A DNA stretch of 64,000 nucleotides from Bradyrhizobium manausense (GTDB lineage Bacteria > Pseudomonadota > Alphaproteobacteria > Rhizobiales > Xanthobacteraceae), in contig NZ_JAFCLG010000006.1 of assembly GCF_018129685.1 (NCBI RefSeq), positions 1 to 64,000 on the forward strand, in the 5' to 3' direction. The position numbers and the translations under genes were made by a program. Position 1 is the stretch's first letter. The number at the start of each line of letters is the position of its first letter. Below are positions 7,942 through 15,942 of this stretch, piece by piece. The notes under the pieces are model-generated. The model had not been told where the DNA came from. It saw only the letters and a list, made by a program, of their open reading frames with translations, and ran no database searches.

Positions 7942-8966
7942 GGTTGTTCTCTCTCGTTTTCCTTACCCTCCCCTGGAGGGGGTGAAGAATTCTGCGCCGC
8001 GACAACCGAATTGCGCCGGCCGGCCAGCAACTGCTCGGCCTCGGTCGCAATCCGTTCGACGATCTCGGCCGCCGGTGGAATATCATGGATCAGACCGACT
8101 GCCTCGCCCGCAAAGACAGCAGCGATTTCGAAATCGCCCTCCATTTTTGCCGCAGCGTATTCCTCGGCAATCTCGTCCGCGCGCTGCATCAGTTCGATCT
8201 CGCGGCCCGTCCAGGTCTTGATATGGGTGTTGACCAACGTCCGTGCAGTGAACGGAGCCGGCCAGAATAGTCTTCGCGACCAGTCTGAGACGACACCGCG
8301 CACAGTGCCGTTGCCGTCGGCCGCGCGAATGCGCTGCTTCGCCTCTTCCGCGCCATTGGCCTCGACGCTCGCATAGAACCGCGTCCCGACCAGCACGCCG
8401 GATGCGCCAAGCATCATCATGGCCGCCAGACCACGACCGTCAGCGATCCCGCCGGCCGCGACGACAGGCACACGCCCGGCTGCAAGATCAACAATGGCCG
8501 GCACAATATCGACGGTGGTGCGCGAAGCGCCGTGGCCCCCTGCCTCCGTCCCTTGCGCGATCAAGATCTCCGCGCCCGCATCAAGAGCCTGTTTCGCCAT
8601 ATCCTCGCTCTGCACCTGACAGATCAAGCGCGCACTGCTCGCCCTGATGCGCGGCGCGAATGGCGCGGGATCGCCGAACGACAGCATGACCGCCTGCGGG
8701 CGCGCATCGAGCGCAATGTCGAGAAGCTCGGGCTGTTTCGCCAGACTCCAGGTGATGAAGCCGATCCCGAACGGCGCAAAACCCTTGAGCTCCGCGGCCT
8801 CGGCCTGAAGTCGGGCGCGGTCGCCATAGCCACCGCCGAGGATCCCAAAGCCGCCGGCTTCGCTGACGGCGCGGGTCAGCCGGCTGCCCGCGATCGTGTC
8901 CATCGGCGCCGACAGGATCGGATGCCTGATCCCGAGAAGCTCCGTCAGCGGCGTCGCAATCGGCAT
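7920..8966 (-). CDS. Nitronate monooxygenase family protein, second paralogue
   Basis: This is a second FMN-dependent NMO-like protein (348 aa) that differs clearly from its neighbour. It has 'IRHPILSAPMDTIAGSRLTRAV', 'GGFGILGGGYG', 'LIAQGTEAGGHGASRTTV' with the conserved histidine, and 'VPVVAAGGIADGRGLAAMMMLGASGVLVGTRF'. The ATG at 8966 has GGAG upstream; an upstream in-frame ATG lacks such a site. The last 22 or so residues ('SSPPPGEGKENERE' and onward) come from a short palindromic repeat at 7963-7986, so they are probably a non-conserved tail. Divergent from the LysR gene at 9066, its likely regulator. Confidence 0.9.
   Translation of the reverse strand: MPIATPLTELLGIRHPILSAPMDTIAGSRLTRAVSEAGGFGILGGGYGDRARLQAEAAELKGFAPFGIGFITWSLAKQPELLDIALDARPQAVMLSFGDPAPFAPRIRASSARLICQVQSEDMAKQALDAGAEILIAQGTEAGGHGASRTTVDIVPAIVDLAAGRVPVVAAGGIADGRGLAAMMMLGASGVLVGTRFYASVEANGAEEAKQRIRAADGNGTVRGVVSDWSRRLFWPAPFTARTLVNTHIKTWTGREIELMQRADEIAEEYAAAKMEGDFEIAAVFAGEAVGLIHDIPPAAEIVERIATEAEQLLAGRRNSVVAAQNSSPPPGEGKENEREQPCGLTLD
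7963..7986. repeat. Short palindromic repeat inside the NMO coding end
   Basis: Two arms, roughly TTACCCTCCCC and GGGGGTGAA, form an inverted repeat that resembles one arm of the larger element at 14808. It is translated as part of the C-terminal tail of the NMO gene at 7920-8966. Confidence 0.55.
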
Positions 8967-9065
8967 TGGCTCCTCTCCCACTCTGGACAGGAACATTAGG
9001 CGCAACTAGCATTCTCGAAAAATGATTTCTTGCGAACGCTGCCATCACAAAAGCGAAACGACGCC

Positions 9066-9956
9066 ATGGAACTGAGCGACATCCAGACTTTCGCCGCGGT
9101 CGCACGCACCGGCGGCATTACCCGCGCCGCCGAAGAGCTCAATACAGTCCAGTCGAACGTCACCCAGCGCATCAAGGCCCTGGAGGCCGAGATCGGCACG
9201 CCGCTGTTCGAGCGTCACAGCCGCGGCATGGCGCTGACCGGCGCCGGCAAGCGTCTTCTGCCCTATGCGCAACGGATGGCCGCGCTGTCGCGCGAAGCGG
9301 TGCTCGCCGCGCGCGACGATGGCGAGCCTAAGGGGCCGCTTTCGATCGGCTCGATGGAGACGACGGCGGCGGTGCGGCTGCCGACGCTGCTCGCCGATTT
9401 CCACCACCGCTTCCCGGCCGTGCGGCTGAGCCTGCGCACCTCGCCGACCGCCGATCTCGTCGCCGGCGTGCTAGAGGGCGCGCTGGATGGAGCGTTCGTC
9501 GCGGGGCCCATCGCGCACGACGACCTCGCCGCGACGAGTGCCTTTCGCGAGGAGCTGGTGCTTGTCAGCGCGCGGCGCTGGTCCTCGCTTGCGGAGCTGC
9601 GCGCCGGCACGCCCGAGTCAGGCCCGACGGCGCTGGTGTTCCGCACCGGCTGCACCTATCGGCAGCGGCTCGAACAGATCTTTGTCGAGTTCGGCTGGCC
9701 GTCGGCAACGCGCTTCGAACTCGGCACGCTCGACGGCATGATCGGCTGCGTCGCCGCCGACATGGGCGTCACGCTGCTGCCGCGCGCCGTGGTCGAGCGC
9801 AGTGCGATGAACGGCAGCGTGACCATGCACGCGCTGAGCCCGTCGCATGGGCGCGTCGAGACGCTGTTCATCCAGCGCCGCGCGGGCCATCAAACCAGCG
9901 CGCTGCAGGGATTCCTCTCCTGCCTGACCCGGGACGACGACATCATCGCGGCCTGA
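9066..9956 (+). CDS. LysR-family transcriptional regulator
   Basis: A LysR-type regulator of 296 aa. Residues 1-60 hold the winged helix-turn-helix: 'MELSDIQTFAAVARTGGITRAAEELN', 'SNVTQRIKALEAEIGTPLFERHSRGM'. A LysR substrate-binding domain follows, with 'GPLSIGSMETTAAVRLPTLL' and 'FELGTLDGMIGCVAADMGVTLLP'. The ATG at 9066 is preferred over upstream in-frame starts because it begins directly before the conserved helix. It diverges from the two NMO genes with a 99-base gap, the classic arrangement for a regulator and its target. The inducer is unknown. Its 3' end overlaps a convergent small membrane gene by 14 bases. Confidence 0.93.
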   Translation: MELSDIQTFAAVARTGGITRAAEELNTVQSNVTQRIKALEAEIGTPLFERHSRGMALTGAGKRLLPYAQRMAALSREAVLAARDDGEPKGPLSIGSMETTAAVRLPTLLADFHHRFPAVRLSLRTSPTADLVAGVLEGALDGAFVAGPIAHDDLAATSAFREELVLVSARRWSSLAELRAGTPESGPTALVFRTGCTYRQRLEQIFVEFGWPSATRFELGTLDGMIGCVAADMGVTLLPRAVVERSAMNGSVTMHALSPSHGRVETLFIQRRAGHQTSALQGFLSCLTRDDDIIAA

Positions 9957-10158
9957 TCCACCAGCGGCGCAGCGCGACGATGGCCCAGATCGCCTCGACG
10001 AGACCGAACGGCCAGGCCCCCTGCAGGAAGCCGTAGGCCGAGCCGAGCGCGCAGGAGGCGGCGAACAGCAGCACGAACCAGTGGCTGCGGTCCTCCATCG
10101 CATAGCAGACCAGCATCGCGGTGACGGCAAACAGGCCGAATAGAGTCAGGGTATCCAT
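9943..10158 (-). CDS. Small membrane protein
   Basis: A 71-aa hydrophobic protein with two clear membrane segments (about residues 4-20 and 27-45) and a third possible one ('LVEAIWAIVAL'), ending in a tryptophan/arginine-rich tail. The N-terminus is 'MDTLTLFGLFAVTAMLVCYAMED'. The composition and short charged loops look like a real inner-membrane protein, but I do not recognise a named family. It is convergent with, and overlaps by 14 bases, the LysR gene, and lies divergent from ruvX with a 46-base gap. Confidence 0.78.
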   Translation of the reverse strand: MDTLTLFGLFAVTAMLVCYAMEDRSHWFVLLFAASCALGSAYGFLQGAWPFGLVEAIWAIVALRRWWIRPR

Positions 10159-10204
10159 CGTTCAGGGTTCACTCCCCGGCGCGGCGCGTGATATGCGCTA
10201 GTGC

Positions 10205-10684
10205 ATGCCGGCTCTTATCCTGCCCCTCGTCGATGCTGCAACCCACTGGCCCGAACGCGGCGGGTTGATCGGCCTTGATTTGGGCACCAAGACCATCGGC
10301 GTAGCGGTCTCCAATCCCGACCGGCGGCTGGCGACCGGCGTCGAGACCATCCAGCGTAAGCAGTTCAAGCAGGACGCCGCCCGCCTCCTTGCGATCGTGG
10401 CAGAACGCAAAATCGTCGGCTTCGTGCTCGGCCTGCCCATCAACATGGACGGCAGCGAGGGGCCGCGCGCGCAATCGACCCGCGCCTTCGCCCGCAATCT
10501 GGCCAATTTGACCCCGCTCCCGATCGGCCTCTGGGACGAGCGCCTCTCGACCGCGGCGGTCGAGCGCGAGCTGATCGGCATGGATGTCAGCCGCGCCAAG
10601 CGCGCTGAGGTGATCGACGAGCACGCCGCCATCTTCATCCTGCAAGGCGCGCTCGACCGGCTCGCCAATCTGCGACAAGGCTGA
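10205..10684 (+). CDS. ruvX: Holliday junction resolvase-like / pre-16S rRNA nuclease (YqgF)
   Basis: The 159-aa protein is of the YqgF/RuvX family, an RNase H-fold nuclease linked to the processing of pre-16S rRNA ends and annotated historically as a Holliday junction resolvase. The signature 'GLIGLDLGTKTIGVAVSNPDRR' (about residues 20-40) carries the first catalytic aspartate; 'GFVLGLPINMDGSEGPRA' and 'LWDERLSTAAVERELI' supply the other acidic residues; 'VIDEHAAIFILQGALD' closes the fold. ATG at 10205. It is followed closely by the secreted protein gene at 10698, so they may be co-transcribed. Confidence 0.93.
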   Translation: MPALILPLVDAATHWPERGGLIGLDLGTKTIGVAVSNPDRRLATGVETIQRKQFKQDAARLLAIVAERKIVGFVLGLPINMDGSEGPRAQSTRAFARNLANLTPLPIGLWDERLSTAAVERELIGMDVSRAKRAEVIDEHAAIFILQGALDRLANLRQG

Positions 10685-10697
10685 TCGGAACCGACTG

Positions 10698-11153
10698 ATG
10701 GCACTGTCGACAAGAACAAGACTATCGATCGGCGCCTTCCTTCTTGCGCTCCTCGCCGTCCAGGGGGCATTCGCCATGGAAGATCATGTCGCTTCGGACC
10801 TCAAGGGCACCTGGTCCGGCACGTTCAATCAATATTCGCACGACATCAACGACAGCTTTGCCTTCAGGCTGACCATCGATGCGGTCTCGGGCAGTGAATT
10901 CACCGGCATGATGGAGTGGCCGACCTTCGACACGACGACAAAAGTAAGAGGGATGCTCGAGGGAGCTCTGATCAAATGGACCGAGACCGAATATGTGAAA
11001 GGCGATGATGCCGTTCTCCACGGGCTCTACGTTGCGCGCTTCAGTGCCGACAACGAGATCTCCGGCGACTGGATGGACCCCAAGCACACGATCACGCCCG
11101 AGGGTCCCCGCTTTGGGACGCGCGGAGCCGACTTCGTGCTGAAAAAAGACTAG
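10698..11153 (+). CDS. Secreted/periplasmic hypothetical protein
   Basis: A 151-aa protein with an N-terminal signal peptide: a basic start, a hydrophobic core 'LSIGAFLLALLAVQGAFA', and probable cleavage after the final alanine. The mature part, 'LKGTWSGTFNQYSHDIND', 'FRLTIDAVSGSEFTGMMEWP' and 'YVARFSADNEISGDWMDPK', resembles a small lipocalin-like or calycin beta-barrel seen in periplasmic proteins that bind hydrophobic ligands, but I do not name a family. It starts 13 bases after the ruvX stop and ends 4 bases before the AEC carrier gene. Confidence 0.8.
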   Translation: MALSTRTRLSIGAFLLALLAVQGAFAMEDHVASDLKGTWSGTFNQYSHDINDSFAFRLTIDAVSGSEFTGMMEWPTFDTTTKVRGMLEGALIKWTETEYVKGDDAVLHGLYVARFSADNEISGDWMDPKHTITPEGPRFGTRGADFVLKKD

Positions 11154-11157
11154 GCGC

Positions 11158-12081
11158 ATGGCCGTCGTGATCGCGGCGCTGCTGCCGGTCTTCATCCTCA
11201 TCGTGCTCGGCGTGGTGCTCCGGCACAGCCTGATGCGGCTCGACACGCAATGGCACGGGCTGGAACGGCTGACCTATTTCGTGCTGTTTCCGATGCTCTT
11301 GATCCAGACGCTGGTGAAGGCTGATCTCTCGAAAGTGCCGGTCGCCGGCGTCGGCGGCGCGCTGCTGCTGTCGGCGCTCGCGATGTCGCTGCTCTGCCTC
11401 GCGCTGCGCCCGGCCCTGGCGCGCCTCGATATCGACGGTCCTGCCTTCACCTCGATCTTCCAGGGCGCGACGCGCTGGCAGACCTATGTGGCGTTGTCGG
11501 TCTCCGCCAATCTGTACGGCGAGGTCGGGCTGGCGCTGGCCTCGGTCGCGATGGTCGCGATCATTCCGTTGGTGAACGTGTTCAGCGTCGCCGTGCTCGC
11601 GCATTACGCATCGCCCGAGAAGCAATCCGCGCGCGCGATCGTCATGACCGTGATCCGCAACCCCCTGATCTGGGCCTGCGTCATCGGCCTCGTCATCAAT
11701 GTCGTCCACCTGCCGATGCCAAAGATCTGGCACGAGGTCGCCGACGCGCTCGGCCGCTCCTCGCTCGCGATCGGCCTGCTCGTCACCGGTGCCGGTCTCC
11801 AGCTCAAGGGCCTGCTCCGCCCGCGCGTCGGCGCAACCATTGGCGTGGTGTTCAAGCTGGTCTTGATGCCCGTGCTTGCGCTTTCACTCGCCGTCTGGTT
11901 CGGGCTGACGGGGACCAACCTCGCGATCGTCGCGATCTGCGCGGCGGTGCCGACCTCGCCGAGCGCCTATGTGCTGGCCCGCCAGATGGGCGGCGATGCG
12001 CCATTGCTGGCGCAGATCATCACGCTGCAGACGATTTTGGCAGCGATCACGATGCCGATCGCGATCGCGCTGGTGGCGTGA
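11158..12081 (+). CDS. AEC-family transporter
   Basis: A membrane protein of 307 aa of the auxin efflux carrier (AEC) family, which includes transporters of malonate, malate and other small organic anions. There are about ten hydrophobic helices; the first helix 'VVIAALLPVFILIVLGVVL' and the conserved 'RNPLIWACVIGLVIN' typify the family, and the last third has 'AICAAVPTSPSAYVLARQMGGD'. ATG at 11158, four bases after the preceding stop, suggesting one operon with ruvX and the secreted protein. Direction and substrate are not inferable from sequence alone. Confidence 0.9.
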   Translation: MAVVIAALLPVFILIVLGVVLRHSLMRLDTQWHGLERLTYFVLFPMLLIQTLVKADLSKVPVAGVGGALLLSALAMSLLCLALRPALARLDIDGPAFTSIFQGATRWQTYVALSVSANLYGEVGLALASVAMVAIIPLVNVFSVAVLAHYASPEKQSARAIVMTVIRNPLIWACVIGLVINVVHLPMPKIWHEVADALGRSSLAIGLLVTGAGLQLKGLLRPRVGATIGVVFKLVLMPVLALSLAVWFGLTGTNLAIVAICAAVPTSPSAYVLARQMGGDAPLLAQIITLQTILAAITMPIAIALVA

Positions 12082-12112
12082 GCTCGTCGTTGAGAACGCA
12101 CTGCTCTCACCT

Positions 12113-12192
12113 GCGTCATTGCGAGCGTAGCGAATCAATCCAGAGTCTTTCCGCGGCAGCAGCCCTGATTGCTTCGCTACGCTCGCAATGAC
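12113..12192. repeat. Palindromic repeat, family A (CATTGCGAG type)
   Basis: An 80-base imperfect inverted repeat: the left arm begins GCGTCATTGCGAGCG and the right arm ends CGCTCGCAATGAC, with the core AATCCAGAGTCTTTCCGCGG. It lies between two convergent genes, where its hairpin could also serve as a two-way terminator. A close relative lies at 45061-45147, with degenerate pieces at 24528 and 49312. Confidence 0.8.
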
Positions 12193-12214
12193 CGAGCGTG
12201 GAGCGACGGCCGGG

Positions 12215-12979
12215 CTAGCCCCCCAGCCACATCGTCAGCACCACCGCTGTCATGTTGTTCAGCGCATGCAGCAGGATGGTGAGCCAGAGCGAGCCCGCGC
12301 GATAGCGCATGTAGCCGAACCACAGGCCGATCGAGAAGACCTCGGCGAGGAAGTACAGATCGTATTGCAGATGCACCGCCGTCCACACCAGTGACGACAG
12401 GATGATGGCTCCGGGCACGCGCAGGAAGCTCGCCGACCAGCCGCGAAACAGGAAGCCGCGCGCGAGCACCTCTTCCGACATCGGCGCAGCCACGCTGAAG
12501 GCGAACAGCAGTAGCATCGCCGCGCCCTTGTCGCGGCCGGACTTCAACAGGTCTGCCATGAAGCCCGGCGTCGCCTCGCGGCCGAGCGAACGCGATGCCA
12601 CCTCCCAGGCCAGCACGACCAGAATGAGACCGGCGGCGCCAAGCAGGAACTGCCGCCAGGTCGGCCAGCGCAGTGCGAGATAGTCGACGAAGGATGCTTT
12701 CTTGATGCGGATGGCGAGCCATACGGCCGCGAGCGTCGCAGGCAATCCTGTGATCACCGACAGCGCCAACGCCTGCGGCTCGCGGCCGACCGACTGGATC
12801 GAGGCCATGTCGAGCGGAAGCCCGCGCATCATGATCAACAGCAGGATCGCCCCGACCTGGCCGACGAACATCGCCACGAAGATGAGCAAGCCCCACAGCG
12901 CCGTGCCCCAGAACTTCCAGACGCGCGGCGGCACCGGCGTCTCGATGAGCGGCGGATGGTCGGGATTGAGGGAGTCCAT
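12215..12979 (-). CDS. CPBP-family intramembrane metalloprotease
   Basis: A membrane protein (254 aa) of the CPBP/CAAX-protease-like family. The essential motif EExxxR is present in 'SEEVLARGFLFRGW' (about residues 170-180), followed by histidine motif 'WTAVHLQYDLYF' and the third motif 'WLTILLHALNNM'. There are several hydrophobic helices, with a glutamate pair and two histidines in the membrane, as in metal-dependent site-2-like proteases. Bacterial family members act in peptide maturation or self-immunity, but the substrate here is unknown. It is flanked by palindromic repeats at both ends, and no bacteriocin genes are nearby. Confidence 0.88.
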   Translation of the reverse strand: MDSLNPDHPPLIETPVPPRVWKFWGTALWGLLIFVAMFVGQVGAILLLIMMRGLPLDMASIQSVGREPQALALSVITGLPATLAAVWLAIRIKKASFVDYLALRWPTWRQFLLGAAGLILVVLAWEVASRSLGREATPGFMADLLKSGRDKGAAMLLLFAFSVAAPMSEEVLARGFLFRGWSASFLRVPGAIILSSLVWTAVHLQYDLYFLAEVFSIGLWFGYMRYRAGSLWLTILLHALNNMTAVVLTMWLGG

Positions 12980-13018
12980 CAGAGGGCTTTCATGGGTTGG
13001 GACACGCTCGCCTCCTTG

Positions 13019-13102
13019 TCATGGCCGGGCTTGTCCCGGCCATCCACGTATTTCGGCGCGCTCAAGCAAGCGTGGATGCCCGGGTCAAGCCCGGGCATGA
13101 CG
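13019..13102. repeat. Palindromic repeat, family B (GGCCGGG type)
   Basis: Inverted arms with an inner pair in each: GTCATGGCCGGGCTTGTCCCGGCCATCC-like on the left and a matching GGATGCCCGGGTCAAGCCCGGGCATGAC-like arm on the right. It sits between the CPBP gene start and the acyl-CoA dehydrogenase stop. A very similar element is at 15724-15816. Confidence 0.8.
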
Positions 13103-13124
13103 TTGTGGAGAGATCGTGCTCCGA

Positions 13125-14768
13125 TCACGGCAGCGCCCGCTCCAGCAGCGCACGGACGTCGCCGCCCTCGAGTTCGACCGCGCCGTACATGCTGGCGTGA
13201 TTGGTGGCAAGGCGCGTGGCGGCGAAAAGTTCGGCGTTCGGAGGCGACACGCCATTGAACGCGGCCGCGGCGGCCAGCAGCGCCAATTTCTCGACCGCGA
13301 GCCGCGCGACACGCTCGCCATCGGCGCGGCGGAAGGTCTTGCCGATGAAGGCAACCGCCTCGCTTGCCCCAGCCAATCCCTTTGTCTCGGCAGCAAGACC
13401 TTGCAGCACGGCCATCGCCGCCTCCGGCTCGCGCGACAGCGCGCGCAGCACGTCGAGGCACATCACGTTGCCGGAGCCTTCCCAAATCGCGTTGACAGGC
13501 GATTCCCGGTAATGGCGCGCCAAAATGCCGTCCTCGACATAGCCGTTGCCGCCGAGGCACTCCATGGCTTCGTAGAGGAGCGGCGGCGCGCTTTTGCAGG
13601 TCCAGTATTTGATCGCCGGCGTCAGCAGTCGCATATAGGCCGCCTCGGCCGGATCGTGCGGCGTGCGGTCGAAGGCGCGGCAGAGCCGCATCGCCAGCGC
13701 GGTGCTCGCCTCCACATGCAGCGCCATGTCGGACAGCACCGCCTGCATCAGGGGCTGATCGGCCAGATGCTTCTGGAACACGCTGCGATGACGGGCGTGA
13801 TGCAGCGCATGCGCGAGCCCCGAGCGCATCAGGCCGACCGAAGCGATCGCGCAGTCCTGCCGCGTCAGCTGCACCATCTGGATGATGGTGCGGATGCCCT
13901 TGCCCTCCTCGCCGACGCGTTCGGCATAGGCGCCGACGAACTCCACCTCCGAGGATGCATTCGACCGGTTGCCGAGCTTGTCCTTCAGCCGCTGGAAATG
14001 AAGTGCGTTGACCGATCCGTCCGGCGCAAAGCGCGGCATGAAAAAGCAGGTCAGCCCGCTCTCGGCCTGCGCCAGCACGAGGAACGCGTCGCACATCGGC
14101 GCCGACATGAACCATTTGTGGCCGGTGATGCGGTAGGCATTCCCGTCGGGTACCGCGCGCGTCATGTTGGCGCGCACGTCGGTACCGCCCTGCTTCTCGG
14201 TCATGCCCATGCCGAGCGTCATGCCGCGCTTGTCCCACCACGGCGTGAAGCTGGGATCGTAGCTCCTGGTCGACAGCACCGGCATCACGCGCGCGAGCAG
14301 GTCCGGCTGCATCGCCAATGCGGCGACCGAGGCCCGCGTCATCGTGATCGGGCAGAGATGGCCGGTCTCGACTTGCGCAGCCATGTAGAATTTTGCGGCA
14401 CGAATGACCTCGGCCGCATCGCCCGCGGGCTTGCCATCCGCGGTCCAGGTCGAATTGTGCAAGCCGGCACGCGCACTATGCGCCATCAGCTCGTGATAGC
14501 AGGGGTGAAACTCGACCTGATCGCGGCGGTTGCCCTTGGCGTCGAAGCTGCGCAGCTTCGGCGTGTTCTCGTTGGCGAGGCGACCGCGATCCGCCATCGC
14601 CGCCGAGCCCCAATGCTTCCCGAACTCCGTCAGCTCCCGCTCCGCCGCCGCGCCGCCATTGGCCCTCACGGCCTCGACCAGCGGTCGGTCTACGGCAAAC
14701 AGGTCGACCTCCTCGAAAGGCGGCGACTGATTGAATACCTCGTGAGTTGCGAAGCTGGGCTGGGTCAT
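13125..14768 (-). CDS. Acyl-CoA dehydrogenase, AidB-type
   Basis: A flavoprotein of 547 aa. Instead of a plain acyl-CoA dehydrogenase, it has the AidB-like N-terminal region ('NQSPPFEEVDLFAVDRPLVEAV') and 'KHWGSAAMADRGRLANENTP', followed by the dehydrogenase core ('GMTEKQGGTDVRANMTRA', 'YRITGHKWFMSAPMCDAFLVLA', 'LGNRSNASSEVEFVGAYAERVG') and the C-terminal helical part ('CLGGNGYVEDGILARHYRESPVNAIWEGSGNV'). AidB in enterobacteria is induced by alkylating agents, but many homologues act on branched acyl-CoAs. ATG at 14768 is preferred; an upstream in-frame ATG is 15 bases earlier. No ada or alkB gene is seen nearby. Confidence 0.92.
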   Translation of the reverse strand: MTQPSFATHEVFNQSPPFEEVDLFAVDRPLVEAVRANGGAAAERELTEFGKHWGSAAMADRGRLANENTPKLRSFDAKGNRRDQVEFHPCYHELMAHSARAGLHNSTWTADGKPAGDAAEVIRAAKFYMAAQVETGHLCPITMTRASVAALAMQPDLLARVMPVLSTRSYDPSFTPWWDKRGMTLGMGMTEKQGGTDVRANMTRAVPDGNAYRITGHKWFMSAPMCDAFLVLAQAESGLTCFFMPRFAPDGSVNALHFQRLKDKLGNRSNASSEVEFVGAYAERVGEEGKGIRTIIQMVQLTRQDCAIASVGLMRSGLAHALHHARHRSVFQKHLADQPLMQAVLSDMALHVEASTALAMRLCRAFDRTPHDPAEAAYMRLLTPAIKYWTCKSAPPLLYEAMECLGGNGYVEDGILARHYRESPVNAIWEGSGNVMCLDVLRALSREPEAAMAVLQGLAAETKGLAGASEAVAFIGKTFRRADGERVARLAVEKLALLAAAAAFNGVSPPNAELFAATRLATNHASMYGAVELEGGDVRALLERALP

Positions 14769-14807
14769 GGTGCTTCCGATCAAATCTGTCCCGACACGGG
14801 GGGTGCC

Positions 14808-14921
14808 ACCTCTCCCGACGGGAGAGGTCGCGCCGGAGGCGCGGGTGAGGGCTTACGCTCCACCGAGGGACCTGATCCCCTCACCCGGCGCTTCGCGCCG
14901 ACCTCTCCCCTTGGGAGAGGT
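14808..14921. repeat. Palindromic repeat, family E (CTCTCCC/GGGAGAG type)
   Basis: A long inverted repeat: a left half with CCTCTCCC-GGGAGAGG and GGCGC-rich hairpins and a right half with CCGGCGCTTCGCGCCG and CCTCTCCCCTTGGGAGAGG. It separates the acyl-CoA dehydrogenase start from the stop of the dipeptidase gene. A shorter related palindrome is at 7963. Confidence 0.75.
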
Positions 14922-14956
14922 AACCCGACTCGCGGCTGCTTCCGCTTCAATCAACT

Positions 14957-15706
14957 CTACCTTGTTCGCGGCTGGATCGGGAAATCATAGGCCGCCCCGC
15001 CGGCCCCCGGCAGGGAAAAATGCCACCACTCCTTCGAATAGTTCACAAAGCCTTGCTTCGCCATCGCAGCCACCAGCCGCCTGCGCCAGGCGCGCTGCTC
15101 CGGCGTGATCGACGGTGCCGCGGTATGTCCCATGGCATCCGTGCAATCATAACCGGTGCCCATATCCACGCTGCCTTCCGGCAGCCGCGCCGCGACCGGC
15201 GCCGTGCAATCGGCGTAAGACTTTGCGGGATCAATCCTGGCGGAATTGTCGGCCTTGAGATCCACCAGAGTGAGATCCAGCGCCGCACCGGTCGAATGTT
15301 GGGAACGGCTCGCGATATAGCCAAGCCGAAACAGCTCGGACTTGGCGATGTGCGGATTGTAGCGCCGGTCGGCCGCGGTCTCGTGGCCATTCTGTGACCA
15401 TCTCACCATGTCGAGCGAGGCGCGCGCCGGCCGGTAGCAATCGAACATTTTCAGCGACAGGTTCTGAGCGGCAAGATCCTGCTGAACCGCCTTCAGCCGC
15501 AGGCCGACGTCGCGCTTCACCACGCACTCCCCGGCACCGTAGCCGGCGAGCGGACGGCCGACGAAGTTGTTCGGCGTGGCGTAGCGGATGTCCTGGATGA
15601 TGGTGGGATCGATATCACGCAAATAGACGAAGCCGCCGGGGAGCGATTGGGCTTGGGCGGTGCTGATCGTCATTGTGACCAAGAGCGCGCTCAGAACTGC
15701 TTTCAA
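14957..15706 (-). CDS. D-alanyl-D-alanine dipeptidase (M15D, VanX-like), exported
   Basis: A zinc peptidase of 249 aa from the VanX/DdpX group, which hydrolyses D-Ala-D-Ala. The motifs are 'SRSQHSTGAALDLTLVD' (SxHxxGxAxD, zinc ligands His and Asp) and 'SKEWWHF' (catalytic Glu and zinc-binding His). I chose a TTG start at 15706: it follows GGGGGAG with good spacing and gives a signal peptide (KAVLSALLVTMTISTAQAQ). The longer reading would translate the palindromic repeat at 15724. As a likely periplasmic enzyme, it may recycle peptidoglycan dipeptide; no vanA-type genes are nearby, so resistance is not implied. Confidence 0.9.
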   Translation of the reverse strand: MKAVLSALLVTMTISTAQAQSLPGGFVYLRDIDPTIIQDIRYATPNNFVGRPLAGYGAGECVVKRDVGLRLKAVQQDLAAQNLSLKMFDCYRPARASLDMVRWSQNGHETAADRRYNPHIAKSELFRLGYIASRSQHSTGAALDLTLVDLKADNSARIDPAKSYADCTAPVAARLPEGSVDMGTGYDCTDAMGHTAAPSITPEQRAWRRRLVAAMAKQGFVNYSKEWWHFSLPGAGGAAYDFPIQPRTR

Positions 15707-15723
15707 CGGAAGCTCCCCCACGT

Positions 15724-15816
15724 CGTCATGGCCGGGCTCGTCCCGGCCATCCGCGTCCTTTTTTGCGTCAAATGCGATAGAGAACGTGGATGCCCGGGAC
15801 AAGCCCGAGCATGACG
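15724..15816. repeat. Palindromic repeat, family B, second copy
   Basis: A near-copy of the element at 13019-13102: CGTCATGGCCGGGCTCGTCC arm on the left and GGATGCCCGGGACAAGCCC arm on the right. It lies in the divergent space between the dipeptidase and pyrB genes, where the promoters of both must also lie. Confidence 0.8.
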
Positions 15817-15942
15817 AAGAAAAACGCCAGCAGCTCGAGACGGAGGGACGCGTCGTCGCATTAAGACAGATCAGGGGATAACTCCCCGCCCCGGCTTTGG
15901 CCCTTGCTCCGTCAGCCATCCGCGCCTATAGCTCTCGCTTTA

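Noticed and set aside
13116..14990. 624-codon open frame antisense to the acyl-CoA dehydrogenase
   Set aside because: Overlaps a clear dehydrogenase and runs through a palindromic repeat; no domain.
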